Below are positions 54,357 to 63,404 of a stretch of 64,000 nt of DNA, one piece after another. Every line of letters starts with the position of its first letter. Position 1 is the first letter of the stretch. The stretch spans positions 13,890-77,889 of the forward strand of contig CAVJMJ010000012.1 in the NCBI GenBank assembly GCA_963650915.1, written 5' to 3'. Below the pieces are notes generated by a model. That model made no database searches, was not told the DNA's origin, and saw only the letters and a list, made by a program, of their open reading frames with translations. The stretch is from UBA4636 sp963650915 (GTDB lineage: Bacteria > Bacillota > Clostridia > Christensenellales > Borkfalkiaceae). A program made the position numbers and the translations under genes.

Positions 54357-54941
54357 TTAAAAGTGGAAAGTCGTATCGTCGTCGAGTTTTTCGACGCGTG
54401 CTTTAAGTTCGCGTTTGAAGTGAGCAAAGTAAATGGCGGTGAACAAGTTCTGCAACCCGTCGATGATAAGCGTTGCGCCGATTACGTAAACGAGTGTATC
54501 CATAGCGAACGGATCTATAATAAGAAGAACACCGCAAGCACAGGTTAAAATAGAGAAAATCAACAACCAAAAACGTCCGCTCAATCTTAACGCACAAGCT
54601 TCCGCGTAATTTTGAAGTTGCATTGCGCCATCGATAATCCAGAAGATGCCGACGAGTACGGGAAGTACGTCTTTTACGTCGTTGGGGTGGATAAGAATTA
54701 AAATACCGAGGACGGCAAGCAAAATACCGAAGCCCAAGTCAAAGGGGAATATCAGTCTTGCAAAGCCCCTCGTAAAGTAGTTGTAAATTTTAACTATGCC
54801 GAAAGCCAAAACCAATGCACCGATAAGGTAGCAAAGTACGTCGGCACTTGCACCGGGGAAGAAGAAAATAACAACGCCGAGTGCTATCATAATAGCCGAC
54901 ATTACTATATACGAAATTTTTGCCCTTGTAAAGTTTTCCAT
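54357..54941 (-). CDS. HdeD/DUF308 family membrane protein
   Basis: A 194-residue inner-membrane protein with six hydrophobic segments arranged as three pairs of helices, the HdeD/DUF308 layout (for example IVMSAIMIALGVVIFFFPGASADVLCYLIGALVLAFGIVKI). Family members are linked to acid or envelope stress without a known activity. AGAGG precedes the ATG. It lies after a TerB-like gene on the same strand (77-bp gap), so the two may be one stress operon under the divergent TetR regulator; that is inference. Confidence 0.85.
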   Translation of the reverse strand: MENFTRAKISYIVMSAIMIALGVVIFFFPGASADVLCYLIGALVLAFGIVKIYNYFTRGFARLIFPFDLGFGILLAVLGILILIHPNDVKDVLPVLVGIFWIIDGAMQLQNYAEACALRLSGRFWLLIFSILTCACGVLLIIDPFAMDTLVYVIGATLIIDGLQNLFTAIYFAHFKRELKARVEKLDDDTTFHF

Positions 54942-55017
54942 AATTTTAAACCTCTTTTATAAATTTTTGTTTTTTATAAATTTTTCGTTCGTTTCGTTTT
55001 AATAATCGTAAAGGCGA

Positions 55018-55470
55018 TTATTTGCAAAGGCTCTTGATATAGCGACGTTCTCTGAGATTGATTTTTCCGTCGACCGAAACTATAAGAAGGCACAAGGTAA
55101 CGATGTCGGCTTGCAATTCTTCGTCGCATTCGCCGATGTAGGTAATAAGTTCTTCCGAACATCTTTTGAGGAAGTTTCTTCCGCCTTTGTCGTCGGAAAC
55201 GGCTTTTTTAACGGATTCGTAATCGAAATCGTCACCGAAAGCCTTTACCAAAGAGGGGTAAATCAAAAGATATTCTCTTTCGTTAAGTTTGCCGTCGCTT
55301 ACGACTGCGCCCATAATAAAGGTGGTAAGTACGGTTACGGGGTTGTCGGCGGTTTCGGGGAGTTCGCTAAGTCCTTTCAAAACCTTTACGGATTGGCTGG
55401 CGATTAAAACACCGCGTTCGACTGGGGTAAGTTTCTCAACGTCGTTACAAATTTTTGCAAAATCAAACAT
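55018..55470 (-). CDS. TerB-like (tellurite-resistance type) protein
   Basis: A 150-residue helical protein of the TerB-like group. Two acidic loop-plus-helix segments, SDGKLNEREYLLIYPSLVKAFG and VDGKINLRERRYIKSL, resemble the metal-binding DGxxxxxE elements of TerB. TerB family members are associated with membrane or metal stress sensing. The ATG at 55470 is chosen because GGAG lies nine bases upstream; the frame extends to 55491 without a site. It diverges from a TetR regulator and the two share a 139-bp control region with repeated operator-like elements. Confidence 0.7.
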   Translation of the reverse strand: MFDFAKICNDVEKLTPVERGVLIASQSVKVLKGLSELPETADNPVTVLTTFIMGAVVSDGKLNEREYLLIYPSLVKAFGDDFDYESVKKAVSDDKGGRNFLKRCSEELITYIGECDEELQADIVTLCLLIVSVDGKINLRERRYIKSLCK

Positions 55471-55502
55471 AAATTTTCGTCTCCTTTTCAACAGTAAAAA
55501 TC

Positions 55503-55604
55503 TTTACACTGTTGACATCTTTATCATTAAGTAGTATAATACAATAAAAAGGAAAAGGGAAGAACAATTTTATCGCCTGTGTAAAAATATTTACAATGTA
55601 GACA
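55503..55604 (+). promoter_or_regulatory. Consensus promoter with two copies of a TetR-type operator
   Basis: TTGACA (55512-55517) and TATAAT (55535-55540) with a 17-bp spacer point to the TetR gene. The element TTTACA(C/A)TGT(T/A)GACA occurs at 55503-55517, overlapping the -35, and again at 55590-55604 in the leader. The repetition and placement suit autorepression and control of the divergent TerB-HdeD genes. Confidence 0.8.
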
Positions 55605-55609
55605 AAATT

Positions 55610-56206
55610 GTGCAAAAAAATGATGCGATGAAAGTTAAAAATCTTAATAATTCTTCGTTGAAAACGAAAAAACTAATAAGAAAAGTGTTTGCAGAGATGC
55701 TTTCAGAAAAAAAAGAACTCAATAAAGTTACGGTAACTGAACTTACGAGGCGGGCGGATATATCTCGCGCGACCTTTTATTCTCATTACGACGACGTTTA
55801 CGCCGTCGCCGAAGACTATGAAAACGAACTTATAGAAAAGTTCTTTACCAACGAAAGATTGCAGGCGAGTCGTGACTACAAAAAGTTTACCGACGATTTT
55901 TTTGCGTACATTACCGAAAATCAAGAAAACTACGCCCTTATTTGCCGTTCGGTTTCCATAACCAACGTGGCGAGCAGAATAGGCAATCTCGCAAAAAGTA
56001 AATTTTACGAACTTTGCAACAACGACGCCGGTATCGTAAATAAGGAAGGAATGGAAGTGGAAATTTCCGTCTTTATGGACGGCGTGATGTGTCAATATAT
56101 AAGATATTGCCGTCAGTCTACCAACATTACTATCGATAAACTTCATGATTTCTGCATTACCTGGATAGGGGATTTTTTGAAAAGAAGATCCCGTTCTCCA
56201 TACTGA
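55610..56206 (+). CDS. TetR-family transcriptional regulator
   Basis: A 198-residue regulator with an N-terminal TetR helix-turn-helix (about residues 18-65; KKLIRKVFAEMLSEKKELNKVTVTELTRRADISRATFYSHYDDVYAVAEDYE) and a helical ligand/dimer domain. The start is uncertain: GTG at 55610 or ATG at 55628, neither with a good ribosome binding site. The promoter region carries two copies of a 15-bp operator-like element. The divergent TerB-like and HdeD-like genes are the probable targets. It ends in a strong bidirectional terminator region about 290 bp downstream. Confidence 0.88.
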   Translation: MQKNDAMKVKNLNNSSLKTKKLIRKVFAEMLSEKKELNKVTVTELTRRADISRATFYSHYDDVYAVAEDYENELIEKFFTNERLQASRDYKKFTDDFFAYITENQENYALICRSVSITNVASRIGNLAKSKFYELCNNDAGIVNKEGMEVEISVFMDGVMCQYIRYCRQSTNITIDKLHDFCITWIGDFLKRRSRSPY

Positions 56207-56487
56207 AAAAGGTAAATAAGCCGAAAGACTTTATAAAATCGAAAGGCGGATATAACACAAAATATATGTAAACGAAAATATATACAAATCGCTTTTTTAA
56301 AGCCGAATTTATATATACGGCTTGATTTTTTGAAAACTGTTTAAAATATAGCCTATTTGAAAGAATATAGCGTATAAACAATATCGCATAAAAGAATACG
56401 GCGTGCAATTAAAAATATCGTATAAAAAACGGCGTATAAAAAACGGCATATAAAAAAACGGCATATAATTAAAAGAATGCCGTTACT

Positions 56488-56532
56488 AAAAAATAACCTC
56501 TTGGGAAGCGAACTTCCCAAGAGGCTATTTTT
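56488..56532. terminator. Perfect 12-bp-stem bidirectional terminator
   Basis: CCTCTTGGGAAG (56497-56508) pairs with CTTCCCAAGAGG (56513-56524) around CGAA, with AT-runs on both sides. It serves the convergent TetR and protease genes. The remainder of 56207-56648 is low complexity, with an orphan AAGGAGG at 56537-56543. Confidence 0.93.
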
Positions 56533-56648
56533 ATTGAAGGAGGTTTTTATTGACGCGAATCGGCTGATAAGGGGAGAGGAGGACCGACTCGCACCGTTTG
56601 AAAACCAAGGATGAACTTGTGTCTGTTGTTATATTGCTATAAAAAGAT

Positions 56649-58067
56649 TTAACTTACGGTGACGAAATTGCTCGACGAAACGGTTGCTTTAGTGGAGTTT
56701 ATCTTTACGCCGTCTCTTTCATAAGTGAACGAAACAGTATCGCCGGGACGAACCGTGTAGAGGTAATCGCCGAGGTTAAAGTAACGTTTTAAGCAATACT
56801 CGGTGTCGTTTACGTTAATCGAAATAAGTCTGTCGCCCGCTTTTAAGCCCAAGGTGGACATAAGACCGTTGCTTACTACTTCCGAAACGTAAACGTCTTC
56901 GTATATATCGCCGTAGCCTTTACTTTCGTCGTATACGTAACGGCTGTTTTCGGCACTTACGGTAACGCCTAACTTTAAAGTTTTAACGGTACCGTCGGAA
57001 TAATGCAAAATGTTTTCCACGACGGGTTTTACGATGCTGACGGGAATGGCGTAGTTAATGTTCTGATCTGTTTCGTCGCCCGCATTGGTTATACCTATTA
57101 AATTGCCTTCGCCGTCGAAAAGTCCACCGCCGGAGTTTCCGCCGTAGATGGCGGTATCGATTCTCATCGAACGGTAACTTCTCGTAGTTCCGTCGATGGA
57201 GTAGTTGATGTATTCGTTGTCAACGCTTACAATACCTTTTGTAACGCTGATACCTTCGTTTTCGGAGTTGCCTATCGCTATAGCAGATTCGCCGACGTGG
57301 TACGATTGTGCAAAAGTTACCGCCTTTACGGTGGAATTTATCTTTTTAACGTCAGAGGTCTTTGCTTTTATAACGGCAAGGTCGCAGGTAATGCTTCCGC
57401 CGACGTACTCGCAAGAAATCGCGTAATCGCCGTAGTCGTAAACTATGCAACCGTCGCTCGACGTCTTATTGGTTTGAGTAGGCGCACCTTCGCTACCGTA
57501 TGCGTAGCAGGTAATCTTTTTTGCAAGTTTGGAACTGTCGCTCGAACTGCTGTCGTATAATACGTGGTAGTTGGTGATAAAGTAGGTGTAATTGTCGTCT
57601 ATGGAATATATTACCGCCGAACCGCAATAAATGGCGGTCGCTTTGGTCTGTTTGTGATAAGGCCAACCGGAATAACTGCTTTCGGTAAACTCGGTGTAAA
57701 CTTTAAACGAGGACAAAAGGGCTTGGTTGGAAACCGTAAGACTTTTATCTACGTTGACCGTTACGATTGCGTTCAAAAAGTCTTCAAACGTTGCGTCGGG
57801 GTAACGCTCTATATACGCCTCGTAAATATCTTGTAAATCAACGTCGGCGTCGGTGCCGTCTTTACCGTTCGTTATCTCAAAATTGTAGGTGGTGTTGTCG
57901 CTATACGTTATAGTGTAAGTATCCGTCAGTCCGTTCGTCATGGTTTTTTCTATCGAAACTATCGTTTTGTCCGAACTGTCGTTATTAAACGAACAACCGC
58001 TGAATATCAACGTTACCGATAAAAGCATCGATAAAACGACGCTTATCGCTATTTTTTTAATCTTCAT
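56649..58067 (-). CDS. HtrA/DegP-like trypsin-fold serine protease lipoprotein with PDZ domain
   Basis: A 472-residue lipoprotein protease on the outer membrane face. The lipobox LIFSGC places Cys25 after the signal peptide. A spacer (NGKDGTDADVD) leads to a trypsin-like domain with the catalytic triad His168 (ITNYHVL), Asp229 (ITCDLAVIK) and Ser312 (GGNSGGGLF). A PDZ-like domain (about 355-460, VSEVVSNGLMSTLGLKAGDRLISINVN) follows. It probably performs envelope protein quality control; lipid anchoring instead of a TM helix is less common. The ATG at 58067 has GGAG six bases upstream. The gap behind it (58068-58457) is AT-rich and holds a 0A-box-like 12-mer (about 58194) and a motif copy (58349). 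Confidence 0.93.
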   Translation of the reverse strand: MKIKKIAISVVLSMLLSVTLIFSGCSFNNDSSDKTIVSIEKTMTNGLTDTYTITYSDNTTYNFEITNGKDGTDADVDLQDIYEAYIERYPDATFEDFLNAIVTVNVDKSLTVSNQALLSSFKVYTEFTESSYSGWPYHKQTKATAIYCGSAVIYSIDDNYTYFITNYHVLYDSSSSDSSKLAKKITCYAYGSEGAPTQTNKTSSDGCIVYDYGDYAISCEYVGGSITCDLAVIKAKTSDVKKINSTVKAVTFAQSYHVGESAIAIGNSENEGISVTKGIVSVDNEYINYSIDGTTRSYRSMRIDTAIYGGNSGGGLFDGEGNLIGITNAGDETDQNINYAIPVSIVKPVVENILHYSDGTVKTLKLGVTVSAENSRYVYDESKGYGDIYEDVYVSEVVSNGLMSTLGLKAGDRLISINVNDTEYCLKRYFNLGDYLYTVRPGDTVSFTYERDGVKINSTKATVSSSNFVTVS

Positions 58068-58457
58068 AATTTCTCCTTTTTTCAAATTTTATATCTCGAC
58101 GTAATTTTATCTTCGGGATTTTACAGTTGGATTTTAACATCGAAAACTTAATTAAACCTTAAATATTTTAAGTTTTAAAAAAAGATTTACAATTTTTTTC
58201 GACAAAAATTTTGACGTCGTTTTGCGTAATTATATCGTAATTATTATAATAAAAAATATAGATATATTATAATGAGTATATTATAATTGAAAGCAGCGAT
58301 TGATATGATAAAAAATATCGACTAATACGATAAAAAGTATCGATAATCGGCTTATAGGCTTACTTTTTTAAAAACATATTCTTTTATAGAGATAAAAGAA
58401 AGAAGAGTTTGAAAGCGTTCGTACGCCCGAAAGTAAAAAGTTAAAAGGCGAGAGGAA

Positions 58458-59663
58458 TTACAGCGTGATTATAAACCTGATGCCGTCGTCGCTCATTTCG
58501 GCGGTTATTTTGCCTTTGTTTATTTCCACTATTGCTTTGACTACCGATAGCCCTATGCCGTTTCCGTCGGATTTTCTCGACTTATCTCCGCGGTAAAACC
58601 TTTCAAACAATTCGTCGTGTTTTCCTGCGTCAAGACCTTTTGCGTCGTTATAGAAAACGATTTTTGCGTTTTTATTGGTTTTCGTAAGAGAAACGTCGAC
58701 TTTTCCGCCCGCTTCGGTATATTTTAAGGCGTTATCGAGCAGTAACCCGAATGCACGTGTCAAAAGTTCTTCGTTGCCCTTGACTTTTACGTTCGGTTGC
58801 ACGTTTGAAGAAAAGGTAAAACCTTTTGAAGTAAAAACGTTGGTATATCCCGCCAAAACGTCGTTTAAAGCGGTTGAAAGGTCGAAATCCGTAAGTTCGT
58901 AATTTTCGACTTCCTGCATTTTGGACAAAAATATGAGTTTCTGTATAAGGGAGTTAAGCACCGAAACCTGTTTTTTTATTTCTTGCGTGCTTTCGTTTTT
59001 GCCGTAGTCGAGTTCGAGAACGTCTGCCTCGGCGTTTATTACGGTAAGGGGAGTTTTCAGGTCGTGTCCGGCGTTCGTGATGAAGGCTTTTTGCTTGAAA
59101 TAACTCTCTTCTGCAGGTTTTAATGCGATTTTAGAAAGAAGCAAAATAAGCAAAAGTACGGCTATAAGCCCGCCAACGCCCATAAGTGCGCTCCACAAAA
59201 GGAAGGTGTTAAGTGTAAACAAGTCCTTTTGACAGTCTAAAAATATAATTGAAGTCTGCCCGTCTTTTTCGGTTTTTAAGTACTTGTATCCGTCTATTAA
59301 ACCTTTTGTTTTCGTGCCGTTATAGACGTTGCTTGCGTAACCGATTGCCTTTTCCGCGGAAACCGAGGCGATGTTTTGCATGTTTAATTGGCTGATAGTA
59401 CCGCTTTCGTCGAACAAAACGGAAAAATATCTCGTTTCAAAAGGTGTTTCGGGGGTAATACCTCCGCCGTTCGGCTTTTGCGGTTTTTCGTCGGCAAAGG
59501 GGAATTCCCCTCCGTTGTCGGCTATTATCGCGATTATACGGTCGGAATTTTCGTTGAGTTTTACGAAGTTGAAAAGATTTATTCCGCCTATCGTAAGCAC
59601 CAAAACGGCGGTTACCGAGCACATTGCGATAATGATAAATTTTATTTTTAATTTTCTAATCAT
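58458..59663 (-). CDS. Sensor histidine kinase of a two-component system
   Basis: A 401-residue membrane kinase. Two membrane helices (about residues 9-33 and 153-178) flank a roughly 120-residue extracytoplasmic sensor. HisKA follows with the phospho-accepting His200 (TNAGHDLKTPLTVINAEADVLE), then the ATPase domain with DNALKY (N box), FYNDAKGLDAGKHDELFERFYRGD (F region) and NGIGLSVVKAIVEINKGKI (G box). No HAMP domain is evident, giving a compact architecture. It overlaps the response regulator gene by 8 bp, so the two are co-translated partners. A copy of the dispersed motif falls inside the second membrane-helix region (59162), encoding GLI. Confidence 0.94.
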   Translation of the reverse strand: MIRKLKIKFIIIAMCSVTAVLVLTIGGINLFNFVKLNENSDRIIAIIADNGGEFPFADEKPQKPNGGGITPETPFETRYFSVLFDESGTISQLNMQNIASVSAEKAIGYASNVYNGTKTKGLIDGYKYLKTEKDGQTSIIFLDCQKDLFTLNTFLLWSALMGVGGLIAVLLLILLLSKIALKPAEESYFKQKAFITNAGHDLKTPLTVINAEADVLELDYGKNESTQEIKKQVSVLNSLIQKLIFLSKMQEVENYELTDFDLSTALNDVLAGYTNVFTSKGFTFSSNVQPNVKVKGNEELLTRAFGLLLDNALKYTEAGGKVDVSLTKTNKNAKIVFYNDAKGLDAGKHDELFERFYRGDKSRKSDGNGIGLSVVKAIVEINKGKITAEMSDDGIRFIITL

Positions 59664-60336
59664 CGTTTTTTTCTAAATAATATCCCGAGTTTCTGCTCGT
59701 TTTTATGGTAACGTCCGCGCCGATTTGAACCAATTTTTTTCTAAGCCCGGAAATGTAAACCCAAATAACGCTCGGTTCGGCGTTGCTGTCCTCGTCCCAA
59801 AGTTTGTCCATTATTTTGTCGGCGGATGTAACGAAGGTAGGGTTCTTCATGAAAACTTCCATGAGTTGGAATTCTTTATGGTTAAGTTTTACCGATTTTT
59901 CTTCCGTTTTGAGTTCGTAAGTTTTTTGATCCAATGTCAGATTGCCGTAGTTTAGGGTGTTTACCGAGGGAAGTGCGGAATTGCGCCTCGAAACGGCTCT
60001 TATCCTCGCAAGCAATTCTTCGGTTTGGAAGGGTTTGGTTATATAATCGTCGGCACCCAAGTCTAATCCCGAAATTTTATCTTCCGTTTCGCCCTTTGCC
60101 GTTAAAATTATTACGGGTATGGAATTTTTTCTTTCCCGCAAAGTTTTTAAAACGGTAAGCCCGTCGGTTATAGGCATCATTACGTCCAAAACGGCAAGGT
60201 CGTAAATATCCGATTCGAGATAATCGAGGGCGTCCTTTCCGTCAAAAACCGAATCGACGGTGTAACCGGAATGTTTTAATATTTTGGAAAGTGCTTTGTT
60301 TAAAGCCACTTCGTCTTCGGCAAGAAGTATTCTCAT
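59656..60336 (-). CDS. OmpR/PhoB-family response regulator
   Basis: A 226-residue regulator. The receiver domain has the acidic pair AEDE (residues 6-9), phospho-acceptor Asp51 (LAVLDVMMP), Thr in ILTAKG and Lys in YITKPF, so it is fully functional, unlike the Spo0A homologue in this window. The C-terminal winged helix (about 128-222) has LNHKEFQLMEVFMKNP and VWVYISGLRKKL-type elements. GGAGGG precedes the ATG. A promoter (TTGACA at 60402-60407, TAAAAT at 60380-60385 on the minus strand, 16-bp spacer) lies upstream. Targets are unknown; the divergent MATE gene is one candidate. Confidence 0.95.
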   Translation of the reverse strand: MRILLAEDEVALNKALSKILKHSGYTVDSVFDGKDALDYLESDIYDLAVLDVMMPITDGLTVLKTLRERKNSIPVIILTAKGETEDKISGLDLGADDYITKPFQTEELLARIRAVSRRNSALPSVNTLNYGNLTLDQKTYELKTEEKSVKLNHKEFQLMEVFMKNPTFVTSADKIMDKLWDEDSNAEPSVIWVYISGLRKKLVQIGADVTIKTSRNSGYYLEKNDD

Positions 60337-60379
60337 AGATACCCTCCTTTTTTGCTTTAAATATATACCGTCAAACTTA

Positions 60380-60496
60380 ATTTTAACTTAAAAATCGAGT
60401 TTGTCAACAGTTAAAAGTAAATTTTTTCAAAAATATCGTTATTTGCCCTATTGTTGTCTCCAACCGATTGACATATAAAAGGTTTAGATATAAAAT
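60380..60496. promoter_or_regulatory. Divergent promoters between the two-component system and MATE 2
   Basis: Minus strand: TTGACA (60402-60407) and TAAAAT (60380-60385), 16-bp spacer. Plus strand: TTGACA (60468-60473) and TAAAAT (60491-60496), 17-bp spacer, about 95 bp before the MATE start. The -35 boxes are about 60 bp apart, so the response regulator could control both. Confidence 0.78.
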
Positions 60497-60598
60497 CCAT
60501 ATAGGATTTTAACGACTGTTTTAACAGAGGTACTTTAAATAATTTTATTTTACGGTATCCTTTAAAAGTATTATAGTCGGTCGTAACGTTAATTAATC

Positions 60599-61969
60599 AT
60601 GAAAAGCCTTTCAAACAGAAAAATCAGCCCTTCCGATCCGAGTTTTTTCGGAAAGGAAAGCGTAGGAAGAATACTTTTAAAAATAGCACCGCCCGTAATG
60701 CTTGCTCAGCTTATACAGGCACTTTATAACATAGTCGACAGTTTCTTCGTCGGAAGATTTTCCGACCAAGCACTTACAGCCGTTTCGGTAATTTATCCCG
60801 TTCAGCTTATAATAGTGGCGATTGCCGTCGGTACCGGCGTGGGCGTCAATACGTATATGGCAAAACACGACGCCGTCGGCGAAAGCGATAAGGCGGACAA
60901 GGCGGCGGGCGTAGGCATGGTGCTTGCAATTGCTTCATGGGCGATATTTTCGGTTATTGCCGTTTTGTTTATGCGCCCTTACGTAAAAACGAGTGCGACG
61001 GATCCCGAAGCCGTCGATCAAGCGGTTACTTACGGGCTTATAGTAAGCGTGGGGAGTATAGGAACATTCCTCGAAGGCAACTGGACGAAGGTCTTGCAAG
61101 CACGCGGGAATATGAGACGCCCTATGCTTGCCCAAGTAGCGGGGGCTCTTACCAACGTCGTTTTGGATCCTCTTTTGATATTCGGTATAGGTCCTTTCCC
61201 TCAAATGGGCGTTGCGGGTGCGGCGGTAGCCACCGTGGCAGGGCAGATACTTTCGGCTGTAATCGTTGCCTTCGGCGGAATTAAAAAAGTGCCGAAATTA
61301 AAAGAGTTCGGTGAATACGTCAAAAATATTTATCTTTTAGGGTATTCGTCGATAGCGATGCAAGCGTTATACACGGTATATATCGTTTTACTAAACGTTA
61401 TTTTGGCGGGGTTTTCAGATTCGGCGGTTACCGTGCTTGCCCTATATTATAAAGCCCAAAGTTTCTTTTTCATTCCGCTTTTCGGCTTGCAAACGTGCAT
61501 TATTCCGGTGCTAAGTTACAATTACGCCCTGAAAAATTACGACCGATGCAGATACGTCTTGCGTGATTCCATAATTATTTCGCTTTTGTTTATGATTTTA
61601 GGCGTCGTTATGTTCGAGTTTTTCCCCGACGCCCTTATGAAACTGTTTTCAAAATCGGAAGAAGTCGCTTCTATAGGGAAAATCGCATTCCCCATAATCG
61701 GTTCGAGTTTTATGCCCGCGGTATTTTCACTGATAATGCCCGTTTTCTTTCAGGCAATCGGGAGGGGTAAAGAAAGTTTGTTTTTGTCCCTTTTAAGGCA
61801 AATTTTCGTACTCGTTCCCGTCTTTTGGGCGTTTTCGTTTATAGGACTTAATTATACCTGGATAGCCTTTCCCGTTGCCGAAGTCACAGCGGGCTCAATA
61901 GGGATGATACTTTACTTTTTACAAGTTAAAAGGTGGAAAGCCGAACAATCGTCAAACGAAAAAACTTGA
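60599..61969 (+). CDS. MATE family efflux transporter (2)
   Basis: A 456-residue transporter with about twelve membrane segments in two halves. ILLKIAPPVMLAQLIQALYNIVDSFFVGRFSDQALTAVSVIYPVQLI and GVGVNTYMAKHDAVGE are typical of the clostridial MATE group. It is not closely similar to the first MATE in this window at the N-terminus. No Shine-Dalgarno is clear before the ATG at 60599. It lies divergently from a two-component system, a common arrangement for inducible efflux. A copy of the dispersed motif is read in frame as YGLIV at 61035. A strong terminator follows. Confidence 0.93.
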   Translation: MKSLSNRKISPSDPSFFGKESVGRILLKIAPPVMLAQLIQALYNIVDSFFVGRFSDQALTAVSVIYPVQLIIVAIAVGTGVGVNTYMAKHDAVGESDKADKAAGVGMVLAIASWAIFSVIAVLFMRPYVKTSATDPEAVDQAVTYGLIVSVGSIGTFLEGNWTKVLQARGNMRRPMLAQVAGALTNVVLDPLLIFGIGPFPQMGVAGAAVATVAGQILSAVIVAFGGIKKVPKLKEFGEYVKNIYLLGYSSIAMQALYTVYIVLLNVILAGFSDSAVTVLALYYKAQSFFFIPLFGLQTCIIPVLSYNYALKNYDRCRYVLRDSIIISLLFMILGVVMFEFFPDALMKLFSKSEEVASIGKIAFPIIGSSFMPAVFSLIMPVFFQAIGRGKESLFLSLLRQIFVLVPVFWAFSFIGLNYTWIAFPVAEVTAGSIGMILYFLQVKRWKAEQSSNEKT

Positions 61970-62033
61970 AACCTATTCGGTTGAAAATGTAAAACCGATT
62001 CGGTTGAAAATAAAAAAGTCAGGTTAAAAATCG

Positions 62034-62059
62034 AAAAACGCGGAACTCCGCGTTTTTTT
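62034..62059 (+). terminator. Terminator after MATE 2
   Basis: AACGCGGA pairs with TCCGCGTT, followed by seven T. Just before it, the string GATTCGGTTGAAAAT is tandemly repeated (about 61975-62010). Confidence 0.93.
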
Positions 62060-62241
62060 AATATATGGTTTTTACTTATTTTGCCGTGCGGTTTTCGTTT
62101 ATTTTTTAACGTGCGGTTTTTGCAAAAAATCTTTGTCCGATTTAATGCAAAATTTAAAAAATATGGTATAATGAATATATAAAGACCTAAAACGGGTACA
62201 AAAACCCAAATAGGAACGAAAACCTGAAACAAGGAGTTAAA

Positions 62242-63111
62242 ATGTTAAAAATTTCAACCGAAATCGAGTCCGCTTCCAAAATAGCGGGCGAAGAAAAAGC
62301 AATAGAACTTATCGCAAAAGCGGGCTTTGACGCATGGGATTTTTCCATGTTCAAAATGGTTGATTACGACTGGAAAAATCATACCGCCGATTTAAATACC
62401 GGGCATCCGCTTTCGACTAAAAACGCCTGCGCTTTTGCAAAAGAATTGCGCAAAATAGGCGAAGACAACGGCATTTTTTGCAATCAGTCGCACGCACCGT
62501 TTCCGAGTAGTTGCAAAGAAATCAGAGATTTATATAAAAAATCAATCGAACTTACCGCAATTGCCGGCGGTAAAATTTGCATTATTCATCCCGATAACGA
62601 CAAAAGCGCAACCGAAAACGCCGAAATGTATTTTGAATTGTTGCCGTTTGCAAAAGAACACGACGTTAAAATAGCAACCGAAAACATGTGGAATTGGCAG
62701 GGTGACAGTGCCTGTTTTGCAGCCTGCTCCGACGAAAAAAGTTTTCTTGAACACCTTAACGCCGTAAACGACGAATATTTCGTCGCTTGCGTGGATATCG
62801 GTCACGCCGAAATGAAGGGCTTGAATACGAGTGCCGAAAAAATGATTTGCACCCTCAAAAACAAGGTGGGGGCTCTTCATATTCACGACAACGACTTGCA
62901 CCATGACAGTCATCAAATTCCCTTTTCGATGAGCATAGATTTTCAAAAAGTCGTAAACGCATTGAAAAAAATCGGCTACACGGGAGTGCTTACTTTGGAA
63001 GCAAGCGAATATTTGGGCTCAAAAGGTTTTACAATCGCAAACCTTTTCGACGGCATAAAAGACCTTTACTTCTCCGCCGATAAGTTAAGGAAAATGTTTG
63101 AAACTCTGTAA
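62242..63111 (+). CDS. Sugar phosphate isomerase/epimerase (xylose-isomerase-like TIM barrel)
   Basis: A 289-residue TIM-barrel protein of the AP-endonuclease-2/xylose-isomerase-like superfamily. Metal-site residues follow the family pattern: E in IATENMWNW, D-x-x-H in CVDIGHAEMKG, H in GALHIHDNDLH and the final E in VLTLEASEYLG. Members isomerise or epimerise keto-sugars or inositol derivatives; the substrate is not predictable. AAGGAG lies before the ATG and a TATAAT at 62167-62172 is probably the -10. The last eleven codons (ADKLRKMFETL and stop) correspond to the first unit of a 33-34-bp tandem repeat that continues beyond the gene, so its C-terminus may have been changed by repeat expansion. 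Confidence 0.87.
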   Translation: MLKISTEIESASKIAGEEKAIELIAKAGFDAWDFSMFKMVDYDWKNHTADLNTGHPLSTKNACAFAKELRKIGEDNGIFCNQSHAPFPSSCKEIRDLYKKSIELTAIAGGKICIIHPDNDKSATENAEMYFELLPFAKEHDVKIATENMWNWQGDSACFAACSDEKSFLEHLNAVNDEYFVACVDIGHAEMKGLNTSAEKMICTLKNKVGALHIHDNDLHHDSHQIPFSMSIDFQKVVNALKKIGYTGVLTLEASEYLGSKGFTIANLFDGIKDLYFSADKLRKMFETL

Positions 63112-63297
63112 CGAAAACTTGAGAAAATTTTTGCAACTCTATAACGCAAAGTTGAGAAAAATTTTGATGTTCTGTAACGAAAAGTTAAGACAAGCATCCG
63201 CAATTTTTTAACGATAAATTAAGGAAATTTTTGCAACTTTTTAACGAAAAGTTGAGAAAAATTATCGTGGCTTTTTACCGATAAGTTTAAAAAAGTA
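63078..63297 (+). repeat. Seven-copy 33-34-bp degenerate tandem repeat that starts inside the upstream gene
   Basis: Units begin at 63078, 63112, 63145, 63178, 63212, 63245 and 63279 (the last partial). Each opens with CGAAAAGTTGAGAAAA-like DNA, and the first five end in TAA. Unit 1 encodes the final residues and stop of the TIM-barrel gene; units 2-5 look like repeated copies of that ending (KLEKIFATL-stop, KVEKNFDVL-stop and so on). The first three are read with their own in-phase stops, later ones shift by one base. Confidence 0.88.
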
Positions 63298-63355
63298 AAA
63301 GAAGCATATATAAAAAGCATATATAAAAAAGCACAACATATAAAAAGAACGACAT

Positions 63356-63385
63356 AAAAAGAACGGCGACTGCCGTTCTTTTTTT
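63356..63385 (+). terminator. Terminator downstream of the isomerase and repeat array
   Basis: AAAAAGAACGGC pairs with GCCGTTCTTTTT around GACT, followed by extra T. It probably ends the isomerase transcript, so the repeat array would be part of the 3' untranslated RNA. Confidence 0.92.
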
Positions 63386-63404
63386 GTGCTTTATTTTATG
63401 CAAG

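Noticed and set aside
56545..56640. Possible tRNA fragment (GGGGAGAGGAGGACCGACTC region)
   Set aside because: It superficially resembles part of a tRNA-Ser gene on the opposite strand, but no cloverleaf with acceptor and T arms can be formed.
63078..63297. Possible CRISPR array
   Set aside because: The period is 33-34 bp in total with no separate unique spacers and the units are degenerate throughout; it is a tandem repeat, not repeat-spacer structure.
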